DNA from: Morella rubra
Lineage: Eukaryota; Streptophyta; Magnoliopsida; Fagales; Myricaceae
Assembly (NCBI GenBank): GCA_003952965.2
Contig: CM025850.1
Span: 11,289,555-11,353,554, forward strand
Reading direction: 5' to 3'
DNA length: 64,000 bases
Under the pieces are notes generated by a model. That model ran no database searches. It saw only the letters and a program-made list of their open reading frames with translations, and was not told the DNA's origin. Shown here piece by piece: positions 24,341 to 35,639 of this stretch (the stretch's first letter is position 1; every line of letters starts with the position of its first letter). The position numbers were made by a program, and so were the translations under genes.

Positions 24341-24395
24341 GTGTGATGATGATGATGATGATGATGATGAAATGATGATGGAGATGAGAATTGAC
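24341..24395. repeat. (TGA)n microsatellite in the CHLH upstream region
   Basis: A run of about ten TGA units with one interruption. The equivalent site in copy B (28886-28990) is a longer mixed TGA/TA tract, and in copy C (62190-62215) a shorter one. It is the most variable point among the three copies. Confidence 0.85.
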
Positions 24396-24967
24396 AAGAT
24401 TTTTCTTTCAATGAGTGCTCTTTGCACCTTAAGGTTCTTGCTCCTGAGCGTGTGCTTCTCAGTGAAAAGGAAGTGATATTTTCTGTGACACATATGGGAC
24501 CAGCTCTCCTTGTTTTTTCCGAAGTAAACTACCCAGGATCCACCCTGTGTTTCTGTTTCTTTCTCTTTTTAGTTTTGGGTCTTGTGAGGTTAGAGCTGAA
24601 GAGAACAAAAAAATAGCATACAGATGTTGGGCTAAACAAAAGATAGTACAGTCTCAAGAACAACAGCCCACAGGAAAATTTCAGGCAGGAAAACAATGCA
24701 GCTGTGGCAAAATCTATGGGCTCTTTTGTTTGCTCGGACATATCTCTCATGTTGTTGGAACTGGACCAGAGAGACGGGGCAATCAGCTCACTTGGAAAAC
24801 CAAAAGGTGGGTGGAGTGATTTCATCCTGACCAATTTATTTCAGGCCCAAGGAGTGAAAAGCTAAAAAGACGGAAATACTCAAATGAAAAACAAACGAGA
24901 AAGAGAAATAAAAAGACGGAAAGAAAATAATTATTTGTCCAACCCATTAAATCATAATATATATATA

Positions 24968-25493
24968 TATAAATAAGTGATTTATCGTCAAAATTTCAGA
25001 GTAAATGCGTCTCGATCTTCACGTAACTTTTTCCTGTAAAACAACAAAGGATCTCAGGCATTGGGGTATGGGACCTCTGATACTTAAGTCAGTCTTTTTT
25101 TTTTTTACACGAATTTCACTATTCAATCACTCAGAATTCACTTACCTATTCTTATCGTTAGCTTCTCATTTTATAGTGTTTCTCCCACGTTCCTCTCTTT
25201 CCTTTTGGCGGGAACTTTAGCGGAATTTTGTCCTTGTAAGGTTGTGCTCTGCGATATGCTATTCTCACTTCTCCGTAACGGTTATGCGCCTCTACTAAGG
25301 GAACAAAGAGATCATGGAGTTATTGCTCATCGCAGGCTGTTATATAACTGCTCGTGACACGTATAGCGGTTTTTCTTTCTGGATTTAACGCGGTATGGGC
25401 TTGGTCGTAACCATTGGGCCTTAATAGAGATGTAATCATGTCTCTTGGCCTAAATTGGTTTGGGCCGGACTTGATTCAGTATTGGTATCATCA
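24968..25493 (-). mobile_element. LTR of truncated Tat element, copy A
   Basis: About 525 bp, nearly identical to 29573-30097 and clearly related to 41837-42359. Ends ...GGTATCATCA on the + strand, followed by GAGTCCCCCCCATTCTTGAG, which on the - strand is a polypurine tract (AATGGGGGGGACTC). This marks it as a 3' LTR of a - strand element. Confidence 0.85.
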
Positions 25494-25616
25494 GAGTCCC
25501 CCCCATTCTTGAGCAGACTTGTTTAGGAATCGAGTTGATAATGTTTGCTATGCTTCGGATACCGAGATATGAGGATAAATAAGCTAATGCGTAATAGACT
25601 GAATCTTTATTAATGA

Positions 25617-26342
25617 TTACATCTCGGTCCAAGGAGGAATCACCCATTCAATTACATCTCCAGTGGAACCTAAATATATATCACAATATCGAAATTCTTT
25701 TTTCGCATAGCAAGTGTCGTAGAAATAACGTCGATAGTTAATCCACCACTTTGGGAATGATGTTGGGATTTCGGCTGTTTCTGGAATGTGGCAAGATTCT
25801 TCTTTGGGACACTCCAATTTGTCTTTCAGACTATACCAGTGTTCATTGGCATGACCCCATCTGGTCATCACCTAGTCTAGGAAGGCTCTTTGTACGACCT
25901 CCATTTGTTCTGCCCGTAATTGTTGTCGGAGCTCTGAAATTATGTCCACGGCAGTTTGCCTCGCATTTCCCCCTTGGTGGTGATAGGCTAAGGCGAGAAG
26001 GTATTTGGCTTTTGAATTTCCTCCCTTCACCGAAGCGTGAACTTCCCTTAGTCCTTCTTCGACCGTTGTGGTCTAACGCATTTTCTCGCTGCCTCGGAAA
26101 AAAAGTTCATGCAGGTTCTGGTTTGCATAACATTTGTCGCTGAGGATTCTCCATGCTTTGGTCAGAGGATATAGGGGTGGTATATCTTCGATACACTGCG
26201 GGTCTGTGAGATGCTTGATAGAATTGCCTAGATACTAGGCAGAGACCTGCCATTCCCTGGGGTTGTCACGGACAACCTTGCTTATCACTTCGGACCATAG
26301 TTCTCTAGGTAGGGCTCGAGGGCTTTGCTTCGATGATTGCAT
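25617..26342 (-). pseudogene. F-box/Sel1-like ORF2 of the Tat element, copy A (three in-frame TAG)
   Basis: From ATG 26342 one reading frame runs 242 codons to TAA with no frameshift. It is interrupted by exactly three TAG codons, after VSA, MR and LD. The N-terminus RALPRELWSEVISKVV fits an F-box-like start (LPxELxxEVxxxV). The middle, VEEGLREVHASVKGGNSKAK followed by YLLALAYHHQGG, fits a Sel1-like helical repeat as in the plant At2g35280-like F-box family. The C-terminus is aromatic-rich with Cys residues (WWINYRRYFYDTCYAKK). TATAAAAG lies at 26420-26413, 78 nt upstream. The three TAGs could derive from CAG or TGG by C-to-T decay. Family assignment is moderate: the layout matches, but single motifs are short. 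Confidence 0.5.
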
Positions 26343-27145
26343 CCTTATTTTTTTTTGCTGCTTTTCGTGGCTTTTCTTTTCTTCCTTTTCCTTTTGGTTA
26401 CCATAGTCTCTCCTTTTATATTTGTATATGCTTGGTGGTTATCTTTCGAAGAGATTATTCGGGAAAAACCGTTCGATTTTCAGCGCACCGTTTCCTCGTC
26501 TTTCAAATTGCACGTCCCTTTGATTTTATGTTTTTGGCTTTTTGTGCTTCAATCGCCTCCCATCCGTGGTTGACACGTGGCCACTTAAAATCTGCACGAT
26601 TGATAGTGGGTAGCTATCCCTTCACATGCCTTGAGTAACATGTAACATTAAATGCGGCCGTTTCTGATACTCGATGCTCTGGCTGATTGTCGTCTGTAAC
26701 AACATGTGGCTTCTATTGGCACTTTTGCGATTTCAGGCATAGCCTTGAATCACTTCGCCTTGTTTCGAACAGTGCGCTGCTTTTAATGTTGCAGCTTTCA
26801 ACCTTTGATGCTCCGATTTGATGATATGACGCGTGGCCTTTTGGAGATTATCCAAGTGATGTGTATCATTTCACTACACTTCGGAATAGTCCAGGCATTT
26901 ATGATGGCAGCTTTATGGTGTTCGACGACTTGAGATTCTGTACATTAGATCAGCTTTTGATTTGAACAGTAGGGCAAAATATGGCTCCTGTTCCTGATCG
27001 ATGTGCGCTATAGTGATGTTAGTTCGTTTTTGGCAAAATTATCTCTTTGGTAATGTTGCAACCAATTGATTTGGTTCGTATTGGAATATTTTGTCCGATG
27101 CCATGAAGAATAAAAAGAACTTTTATGGAATAAAAGTTGATTTTA

Positions 27146-27856
27146 TTAATTCTGGAAAGGAAACAAAGCATTTGGACCAGGCCATTGCCTTGACATGTAC
27201 TCGTGAAGACGTTTGAACACCCAATTTATGTAACACGTCTTACAAAGGTCTTTCTTCTGGCCTTTCCTCTTGCGGTCTGCCATGAAAGGAGGGTTATAGC
27301 CGTCTGAGCAAATGATGTAATTTTTCATGCGAAAAATCAGTCCGCCGTACCCGATGTGGTGTGTCAGCCATCCTCGCATGATGTTTGCCAGTATCCGCAT
27401 CCCTTTCCTCCCGAGTTACATCTGCAAATGCCAGATCATATTTCGGGCTTGTGCTTGGAGTGTCTCTTCCTTTGCTGCATGGTATAGGATGGCCAAGAAG
27501 AAGCGTGCTGACTTGTGTCCTTCCGAAGCCGATGCCCTCAATTTGTCGATGGCCACGAAAGTTATTCCTTCTTCTCGAAGGTGCCAGCCACTTCTACACC
27601 TGTGAGGGTTTCTTCGCTTCGCCGTTGTATCATTTGACCTTATGCCAGATAGGGTTGGCAACCAGGGAGTGGAGTAGTCCTCCAAATTCATCCTCTTGAA
27701 GGACAATTCCTTCGAGGCTGCACGATGGAATTCTCGGGACACCAATCTGAACTGTTTCCAATCAATGTCGCGTTTTGCCACATACTGGCGATGATGAAGA
27801 ACTCGAGGGGGAGGTATGGAGAGCCGATTGTTCTTTGTCATTTGCACTGAAGTCAT
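27146..27856 (-). pseudogene. F-box/Sel1-like ORF1 of the Tat element, copy A
   Basis: Related to ORF2 nearer the LTR: IDKLRASASEGHKSARFFLA then ILYHAAKEETLQAQAR matches ORF2's Sel1-like block in pattern. The tail has CSDGYNPPFMADRKRK and LCKTCYINWVFKRLHEYMS. The two long open blocks are in the same frame, separated by one TAA. The N-terminus is frame-disturbed compared with copy B. A TATA box (TATAAAAG) lies upstream at about 27926. Confidence 0.45.
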
Positions 27857-28409
27857 TTTTTGACCTTTTTGTTGCCATCTTTTAGGATGTTTGCCTTCCT
27901 GGGGTGTTTGTTTGCCCTTTTATAGATGTTGTGGCCGGTGTATCGTTTGATCGTGCTTTCGTGGGTGCATGTGGGGTACTGTCGTGGCTTTGAGTACGAA
28001 TTTATTTTGGTGGTCCGCTGGGAGTGCTTTGTTGCCTTCCACGACGACGGGTAATTCGTAATTTGATGCCTTCGAGTCAGTTGATCGTGGTTTGGTGGGA
28101 TCATTTCGGGAGTTGCAGAAAATCTTCTGACGCGTCGCCTCTCATATTGGACATCATTTCATTCTTCAATTAACCGTCATTCCTGACTGTTCAGCTACAG
28201 ATTTAATTGACGTCGTTCTAAAACTTCTCGTGGGAAACAGTGCATCTTTGGTTGAGGGGCCTCTTGGTCGTTGTGCCTTCTCTTATTTAGGGCTACTCTC
28301 TCTTGCCTTCGTCATTTCCCAAATTCTTCTTCTTGTTTCCTAATCCTTCTAGATTTTTCGTCTTCCATCCTTTGATCTTTGCCATTTACTGCTTTCCTGC
28401 TTTTGCGCA

Positions 28410-28598
28410 ATGGTGAATGTTGGAGGTTCTTCAAGCGGTGCTACTAGAGTTCCTAAGGTGCCTGAAAGGCGTGAGGGCCGTTGGGGTCCTAGTCAGATGG
28501 TGGAGGCTGATTTGAAGCCTTTTACACAGTATCTTTTCCTAGGGAAAATTTTTGTCTTCCATCTGCCAACGAGATGACTAACGGAGCAAGGGAGAAAA
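28410..28598 (+). pseudogene. Truncated antisense ORF of the Tat element, copy A
   Basis: The ATG at 28410 opens the same start as the copy B antisense ORF (N-x-GGSSSGATRVPKVPER). It is cut off at the duplication breakpoint at about 28598. Confidence 0.7.
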
Positions 28599-29572
28599 AG
28601 ACGGAAATACTCAGAAGGTTGTGGGCTTATATTTTGAGTGGAAGGCAAGTGAAAGGGTGGCAAGGAATTGAGTTCTGAAACAGTCGGTTTTTCTGTTTAG
28701 TGGTGAGATCGAGACACACGTGGCGAAAAGCCTAGGAATCTCTGAGTGGGAGTAATTTTGAGGTTGAGCTTTCTTTACGTGGGACACAGAGCTTTAACGA
28801 GCGTATCTATCTGTTGGGGGTCTTTACGATGGAGTTTCCTGAATTCTCATTGGTTGGAGTGGATTTCCCCAAACTACATTATAAGGGTGTGAGTGAGGGG
28901 GTGTGGATGATGATGATGATGATGATATATATATAGATTATGGATATGATTGATTATTATATGATGATGATTGATGAAAAGAAATAAGTGTGGAATTGAC
29001 AAGATTTTTCTTTCAATGAGTGCTCTTTGCACCTTAAGGTTCTTGCTCCTGAGCGTGTGCTTCTCAGTGAAAAGGAAGTGATATTTTCTGTGACACATAT
29101 GGGACCAGCTCTCCTTGTTTTTTCCGAAGTAAACTACCCAGGATCCACCCTGTGTTTCTGTTTCTTTCTCTTTTTAGTTTTGGGTCTTGTGAGGTTAGAG
29201 CTGAAGAGAACAAAAAAATAGCATACAGATGTTGGGCTAGACAAAAGATAGTACAGTCTCAAGAACAACAGCCCACAGGAAAATTTCAGGCAGGAAAACA
29301 ATGCAGCTGTGGCAAAATCTATGGGCTCTTTTGTTTGCTCGGACATATCTCTCATGTTGTTGGAACTGGACCAGAGAGACGGGGCAATCAGCTCACTTGG
29401 AAAACCAAAAGGTGGGTGGAGTGATTTCATCCTGACCAATTTATTTCAGGCCCAAGGAGTGAAAAGCTAAAAAGACGGAAATACTCAAATGAAAAACAAA
29501 CGAGAAAGAGAAATAAAAAGACGGAAAGAAAATAATTATTTGTCCAACCCATTAAATCATAATATATATATA

Positions 29573-30097
29573 TATAAATAAGTTGATTTATCGTCAAAAT
29601 TTCAGAGTAAATGCGTCTCGATCTTCACGTAACTTTTTCCTGTAAAACAACAAAGGATCTCAGGCATTGGGGTATGGGACCTCTGATACTTAAGTCAGTC
29701 TTTTTTTTTTTTACACGAATTTCACTATTCAATCACTCAGAATTCACTTACCTATTCTTATCGTTAGCTTCTCATTTTATAGTGTTTCTCCCACGTTCCT
29801 CTCTTTCCTTTTGGCGGGAATTTAGCGAGAATTTTGTCCTGTAAGGTTGTGCTCTGCGATATGCTATTCTCACTTCTCCGTAACGGTTATGCGCCTCTAC
29901 TAAGGGAACAAAGAGATCATGGAGTTATTGCTCATCGCAGGCTGTTATATAACTGCTCGTGACACGTATAGCGGTTTTTCTTTCTGGATTTAACGCGGTA
30001 TGGGCTTGGTCGTAACCATTGGGCCTTAATAGAGATGTAATCATGTTCTTGGCCTAAATTGGTTTGGGCCGGACTTGATTCAGTATTGGTATCATCA
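29573..30097 (-). repeat. 3' LTR of the Tat element (copy B)
   Basis: Left LTR of the full element. Contains CTATAAAATG on the - strand as a candidate TATA box, also seen in the right LTR in slightly changed form. Its outer end is eroded into a TA repeat (TATAAATAAG against TGATAAATCAG in the right LTR). Confidence 0.85.
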
Positions 30098-30116
30098 GAG
30101 TCCCCCCATTCTTGAG
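30098..30116 (-). other. Polypurine tract
   Basis: On the - strand AAGAATGGGGGGACTC directly abuts the 3' LTR, the expected plus-strand priming site. Confidence 0.7.
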
Positions 30117-30218
30117 CAGATTGTTTAGGAATCGAGTTGATAATGTTTGCTATGCTTCGGATACCGAGATATGAGGATAAATAAGCTAATGCGTAATAGA
30201 CTGAATCTTTATTAATGA

Positions 30219-30943
30219 TTACATCTCGGTCCAAGGAGGAATCACCCATTCAATTACATCTCCAGTGGAACCTAAATATATATCACAATATCGAAATTCT
30301 TTTTTCGCATAGCAAGTGTCGTAGAAATAACGTCGATAGTTAATCCACCACTTTGGGAATGATGTTGGGATTTCGGCTGTTTCTGGAATGTGGCAAGATT
30401 CTTCTTTGGGACACTCCAATTTGTCTTTCAGACTATACCAGTGTTCATTGGCATGACCCCATCTGGTCATCACCTAGTCTAGGATGGCTCTTTGTACGAC
30501 CTCCATTTGTTCTGCCCGTAATTGTTGTCGGAGCTCTGAAATTATGTCTACGGCAGTTTGCCTCGCATTTCCCCCTTGGTGGTGATAGGCAAGGCGAGAA
30601 GGTATTTGGCTTTTGAATTTCCTCCCTTCACCGAAGCGTGAACTTCCCTTAGTCCTTCTTCGACCGTTGTGGTCTAACGCATTTTCTCGCTGCCTCGGAA
30701 AAAAAGTTCATGCAGGTTCTGGTTTGCATAACATTTGTCGCTGAGGATTCTCCATGCTTTGGTCAGAGGATATAGGGGTGGTATATCTTCGATACACTGC
30801 GGGTCTGTGAGATGCTTGATAGAATTGCCTAGATACTAGGCAGAGACCTGCCATTCCCTTGGGTTGTCACGGACAACCTTGCTTATCACTTCGGACCATA
30901 GTTCTCTAGGTAGGGCTCGAGGGCTTTGCTTCGATGATTGCAT
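30219..30943 (-). pseudogene. F-box/Sel1-like ORF2 of the Tat element, copy B
   Basis: Second copy of the frame at 25617-26342. It keeps the same three TAG codons, so these predate the duplication, and adds a 1-base deletion near 30590. The last 84 residues (from the third TAG to the TAA) are identical in the two copies. TATAAAAG at 31021-31014. Confidence 0.5.
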
Positions 30944-31749
30944 CCTTATTTTTTTTTGCTGCTTTTCGTGGCTTTTCTTTTCTTCCTTTTCCTTTTGGTT
31001 ACCATAGTCTCTCCTTTTATATTTGTATATGCTTGGTGGTTATCTTTCGAAGAGATTATTCGGGAAAAACCGTTCGATTTTCAGCGCACCGTTTCCTCGT
31101 CTTTCAAATTGCACGTCCCTTTGATTTTGTGTTTTGGCTTTTTGTGCTTCAATCGCCTCCCATCCGTGGTTGACACGTGGCCACTTAAAATCTTCACGAT
31201 GATGTGGGTAGCTATCTCTTCACATGCCTTGAGTAACATGTAGCATTAAATGCGGCCGTTTCTGATACTCGATGCTCTGGCTGATTGTCGTCTGTAACAA
31301 CATGTGGCTTCTATTGGCACTTTTGCGATTTCAGGCGTAGCCTTGAATCACTTCGCCTTGTTTCGAACAGTGCGTTGCTTTTAATGTTGCAGCTTTCAAC
31401 CTTTGATGCTCCGATTTGATGATATGACGCGTGGCCTTTTGGAGATTATCCAAGTCGATGTGTATCATTTCACTACACTTCGGAATAGTCCAGGCATTTA
31501 TGATGGCAGCTTTATGGTGTTCGACGACTTGAGATTCTGTACATTAGATCAGCTTTTGATTTGAACAGTAGGGCCAAATATGGCTCCTGTTCCTGATCGA
31601 TGTGCGCTACAGTGATGTTGGTTCGTTTTTGGCAAAATTATCTCTTTGGTAATGTTGCAACCAATTGATTTGGTTCGTATTGGAATATTTTGTCCATGCC
31701 ATGAAGAATAAAAAGAACTTTTATGGAATAAAAGTTGATTTTATTAATT

Positions 31750-32489
31750 CTGGAAAGGAAACAAAGCATTTGGACCAGCCATTGCCTTGACATGTACTCG
31801 TGAAGACGTTTGAACACCCAATTTATGTAACACGTCTTACAAAGGTCTTTCTTCTGGCCTTTCCTCTTGCGGTCTGCCATGAAAGGAGGGTTATAGCCGT
31901 CTGAGCAAATGATGTAATTTTTCATGCGAAAAATCAGTCCGCCGTACCCGATGTGGTGTGTCAGCCATCCTCACATGAAGTTTGCCAGTATCCGCATCCC
32001 TTTCCTCCCGAGTTACATCTGCAAATCCCATATCATATTTCGGGCTTGTGCTTGGAGTGTCTCTTCCTTTGCTGCATGGTATAGGATGGCCAAGAAGAAA
32101 CGTGCTGACTTGTGTCCTTCCAAAGTCGATGCCCTCAATTTGTCGATGGCCACGAAAGTTATTCCTTCTTCTCGAAGGTGCCAGCCATTTCTACTTATAC
32201 CTCGTGAGGGTTTTTCGCTTCGCTTCGCTTCGTATCATTTGACCTTATGCCAGATAGGGATTGGCAAACAGGGAGTGGAGTAGTCCTCCAAATTCATCCT
32301 CTTGAAGGACAATTCCTTCGAGGCTGCACGATGGAATTCTGGGGACACCAATCTGAACTGTTTCCAGTCATCGATGTCGCGTTTTGCCATATAGCTAGCA
32401 ATGATGATGAGAACGTCAAGGGGGAGGTATGAGAGCTGATTATTCTTTGTCACTTGCACTGAAGTCGTTTTCTGACTTTTTGTTGTCAT
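31750..32489 (-). pseudogene. F-box/Sel1-like ORF1 of the Tat element, copy B
   Basis: ATG at 32489 in good context. The first 84 codons are open and read as an F-box-like segment (LSYLPLDVLIIIASYMAKRD then WKQFRLVSPEFHRAASKE), matching the LPxDVLxxIxxxM...W...RLVSxxF pattern. A stop and frame change near 32230, beside a CTTCG repeat, separate it from the Sel1-like part (ARFFLAILYHAAKEET) and the Cys-bearing tail (CKTCYINWVF). TATAAAAG at 32536-32529 lies 40 nt upstream of the ATG. Confidence 0.5.
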
Positions 32490-33051
32490 TTTTAGGATGT
32501 TCTGTCTTCCTAGGGGTGTTTGTTTGCCCTTTTATAGACACTGTGGCCGGTGTATCCGTTTGATCGTGACTTTCGTAGGTGCATGTGGGGTACTGTCGTG
32601 GCTTTGAGTACAAATTTATTTTGGTGTGTCCGTAAACTTTCTCGAGGAAGTGCTTTGCTTGTCTTCCACGACGACGGGCAATTCAGTAATTTGATGTGTT
32701 CGAGTCAGTTGATTGTGGTTTGGTGGGAGTTCTTTTGGGAGTTGCAGAAAATCTTTTGACGCGTCGCCTCTCGTATCTGGACATCATTTCATTCTTCAAT
32801 TAACCGTCATTCCTCGCGACTGTTCAGCTACATGTTTAATTGACGTCGTTCTAAAACTTCTCGTGGCTTTCTTCGAAACAGTGCGTCTTTGGTTGAGGGG
32901 CCTCTTGGTCATTGTACCTTCTCTTATTAAGGGCTTCTCTTTCTGGTCTTCGTTATTTTTCAAATTCTTCTTCTTGTTTCCCAATCCTTCTAGATTTTTC
33001 GTCTTCCATCCTTTGATCTTTGCCATTTACTCATTTTCCTGCTTTTGCACA
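32490..33051. promoter_or_regulatory. Shared region between divergent ORF1 (-) and antisense ORF (+)
   Basis: 560 bp separate the two start codons. A TATA box on the - strand (32536-32529) serves ORF1. No clear TATA is seen for the + strand ORF. The same region exists in copy A (27857-28409), with the TATA conserved. A bidirectional promoter is inference. Confidence 0.4.
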
Positions 33052-35482
33052 ATGACGAATGCTGGAGGTTCTTCTAGTGGTGCTACCAGAGTTCCTAAGG
33101 TGCCCGAAAGGTGTGAAGGCCATTGGGGCCCCAGCCAGATGGTGGAGGTTGACTTCAAAGCCTTTTACACGTAGTATCGTTTCCCTAAGGAAACTCATTT
33201 TTGTCTTCCATCTACCAACGAGACGCCTTATACTAATGGAGCTAAGGGAGAAATGTGTTTTTTCGAGGCTCCATTGAAATCTAGGGTAAGATTTCCTCTT
33301 CCCCTTAGTGTTCGAAAGATATTGAGGTCTTTGCAATTGTGTTCGACTAATGTTACGTGGCCGATGTACCTTGGACTTGAATGTCAACTTACTCTGAAGG
33401 AGTTTTTGTGGTTTTATACACCTATTTGTTCCACCCAAGTTGACAAATTTTGATATTTTTGCTAGTGTAACTAAAAGGTTTCCCTGATTACTTTTTACCC
33501 AGATACTAATAAGGGGTGGCATGACCGTTATTTCTTCATATCCAGTGCCGGATGGGAGTGTTCCATGTGTTAAGTTTTTGGGTTTGTTCTAGATCACTAT
33601 AGGAGGGACATCATGGGTCTTACTTCGAAGGAACAGGCTCATATGGACGCTATTTTGGAAACCAGTTCTATAGACTGGAACGCTTTGGTCTGTAGAGAGA
33701 ACGAGAGTTGGTTAGGGCATACCATATCTGAGTCTTCTACTAGAGAGAACCCTTCTCGTCGTTGTGAGAGGAGTTCTCATGAGTGTCTTTTGCACGAAGA
33801 TTTGAGAAAAGAGTCTTCTCATTTTCCTTATGGGGGCACATCTACCAAACGAAGGTATTCTCGAGAGACTGAGGGTTCCTCCCACAGGTCTTCTTCAAAG
33901 AAAAGTAGAACATCTCCTCCAATGGTTTCCGAGGCTGAGGAGGAAGAGGCGGAGGAAGCTTCTTTGGCTCATACATCTTCTAAATGTGGGGCAAGCAGCT
34001 GTGAGTATTCAATACTCGGGATCCTTGTCATGATTTTGTTGTTGTTTGATCGTTTGTAGGGTCTGAGGACATTCCTCATGTGTTTAGCCCTATTTTCGAG
34101 GTTCGTACGGAGATATCGGTTCCTGTATTGAAGGAAATTTGTGAGATCGGGACTCCTTCTTTCAACATTTCATTAGCGGCTCCTTCCGTTCGTGGTGAGC
34201 CTTTTTCGTCTCCTGGGGCTTCTAGTCCAATTGCTACATTGATGCCGGACTTGCCAGGAACCTTGACGGCGGATTGTTTGGAGACTGATGAAGGGGACAA
34301 ACCTGTGGCTTCTTCGAGCCTTCAGCATATGGTCTTATTATTCGACTCCGCTTCTTCTAGCGGATCAATTTGCCAGAAATTGAAGGCGGCCTCGAAGTGC
34401 AATCTGGTCTGATCCCATCATTGGGGGCCTTGTCTTCCATTTCTTTGTAGGCGACAGTGCCTCTTCAGAAGCAACATAGTATGCCCAGAACAACTGTTGT
34501 TGGCGGTTCTATCACTTCTGCGCTTGTACCGGCAGATGAGCCTATCACGTCAGTGGCCGATGTCGAAGGTGGCCCCGTAGTTCTTCCCGCTCCTTCGATC
34601 AAAGGTAAGGAACAGGTTACCTGTTCTTCTTCTTCAGATGATGATGAGGAGTTTGATTCTGAGCCTTCGGCGCCGCTTACATGGCGTTCGAGATCGTATG
34701 CCCAACCTCTCCTGAATGAGGAGATGATGGAAGATGCTCTGCAAGCCCCCCGACATGTGAAGGTTGATAGGATCACGAGTAGCCTATCTCATTGTGTGTC
34801 ATTGATTGCTGCTCTTGATGCGGCTGAATTGAAGCATGACGAGGAGTTGGAATCTTCGCACTTGAAGTTGTGAAAGCTCGTAGGTGAGTTGGAGTTTCAA
34901 AGGAAACAAGTGGAGGAGCTGCGGACTGTGGCTTGCGGGGCCCATCTTCAGATGCAAACGTATGAGGCTAGGGTAACAGTCAAGGTCGATATTGTCTCTC
35001 GAGATGCCGATGTTGCTGAATTAAGGCAGACTGTTGATGGGCTTGAGCAAGGGCTTGTAGATTTCGAACTTAAGCTATCTCGGGTGTAAGCAGAGCTTCT
35101 GTAATGTTTGAGCGATTTTCATGCGTCTTCATCGAAGAGAGAAGAGACAATGCAGGCTGAAGTAGTGGACCTTTGCCGCGCTATATGCGAAGTTGCTAGT
35201 TCCTTTGCCGTTGAAAAAAGAGATATGGAGGAGGCTTGTACAGGTCTCACCCTTCGTGTTGCTACATTATCGGCAGTGCCCGCTTTTCCTGGTGACCCCA
35301 CGGCTCTAGCGCGTAAATATATTGGTGTGGCTATAGCTGTGCTTGAAGTAGCTTATCTGAGGGAAGGGAGCTATTTCCAGGTTCGTAAAGGAGGACATGG
35401 TAAAGAGATCTACGAGAAGCATATTGAGACATTAGGAACTCGCGGCGTCCACCTTCCCCCAGTGGAGGATGAGACATTGTAA
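33052..35482 (+). pseudogene. Antisense ORF of the Tat element (putative gypsy-type 'Transposase_28'-like protein)
   Basis: Reads opposite to gag-pol, between the tandem array and ORF1. Pieces in order: a Gly/Ser start (GGSSSGATRVPKVPER), a domain with FPLPLSVRKILRSLQ and GWHDRYFFISSAGWEC that I associate with the PF04195-type proteins of plant Tat elements, Ser/Arg- and Glu-rich linkers, and a coiled-coil-like C-terminus (VEELRTVACGAHLQM, VAELRQTVDGLEQG) ending VHLPPVEDETL. Several stops and frame changes (for example near 33172, 33452, 34875) break it. Short introns may explain some of them. Role unknown. Confidence 0.7.
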
Positions 35483-35639
35483 TAAAATGTTTTTGACATT
35501 TGCTTTGATTTTGGCTATATCTTTGAATATTTACAATTTGTAGTTTGTGTTTTGGACCTCGTTGTTCTTGTTTATCTTCTCGTTCAGATTATTGACTGTG
35601 CTTAGCTGCTTGCTTTTCGTCATCTAGTTGAACTTGGTC

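Larger units (their letters stand above)
24073..28613 (+). repeat. Tandem segmental duplication, copy A (CHLH upstream region plus 3' part of Tat element)
   Basis: Runs from AGAAGGTTGTGGGCTT at 24073 through the CHLH upstream segment, an LTR (24968-25493) and 3.1 kb of element interior. It ends abruptly at about 28598 inside the antisense ORF. It is followed by about 17 bp identical to 24864-24882 and then by copy B. Identity to copy B is high (mostly single-base changes and small indels). Confidence 0.9.
28614..33246 (+). repeat. Tandem segmental duplication, copy B
   Basis: Same order as copy A: CHLH upstream segment with G-box, microsatellite, LTR (29573-30097), F-box-like frames and start of the antisense ORF. 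It then continues without a break into the rest of the retrotransposon, so copy B retains the element's original structure. Confidence 0.9.
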
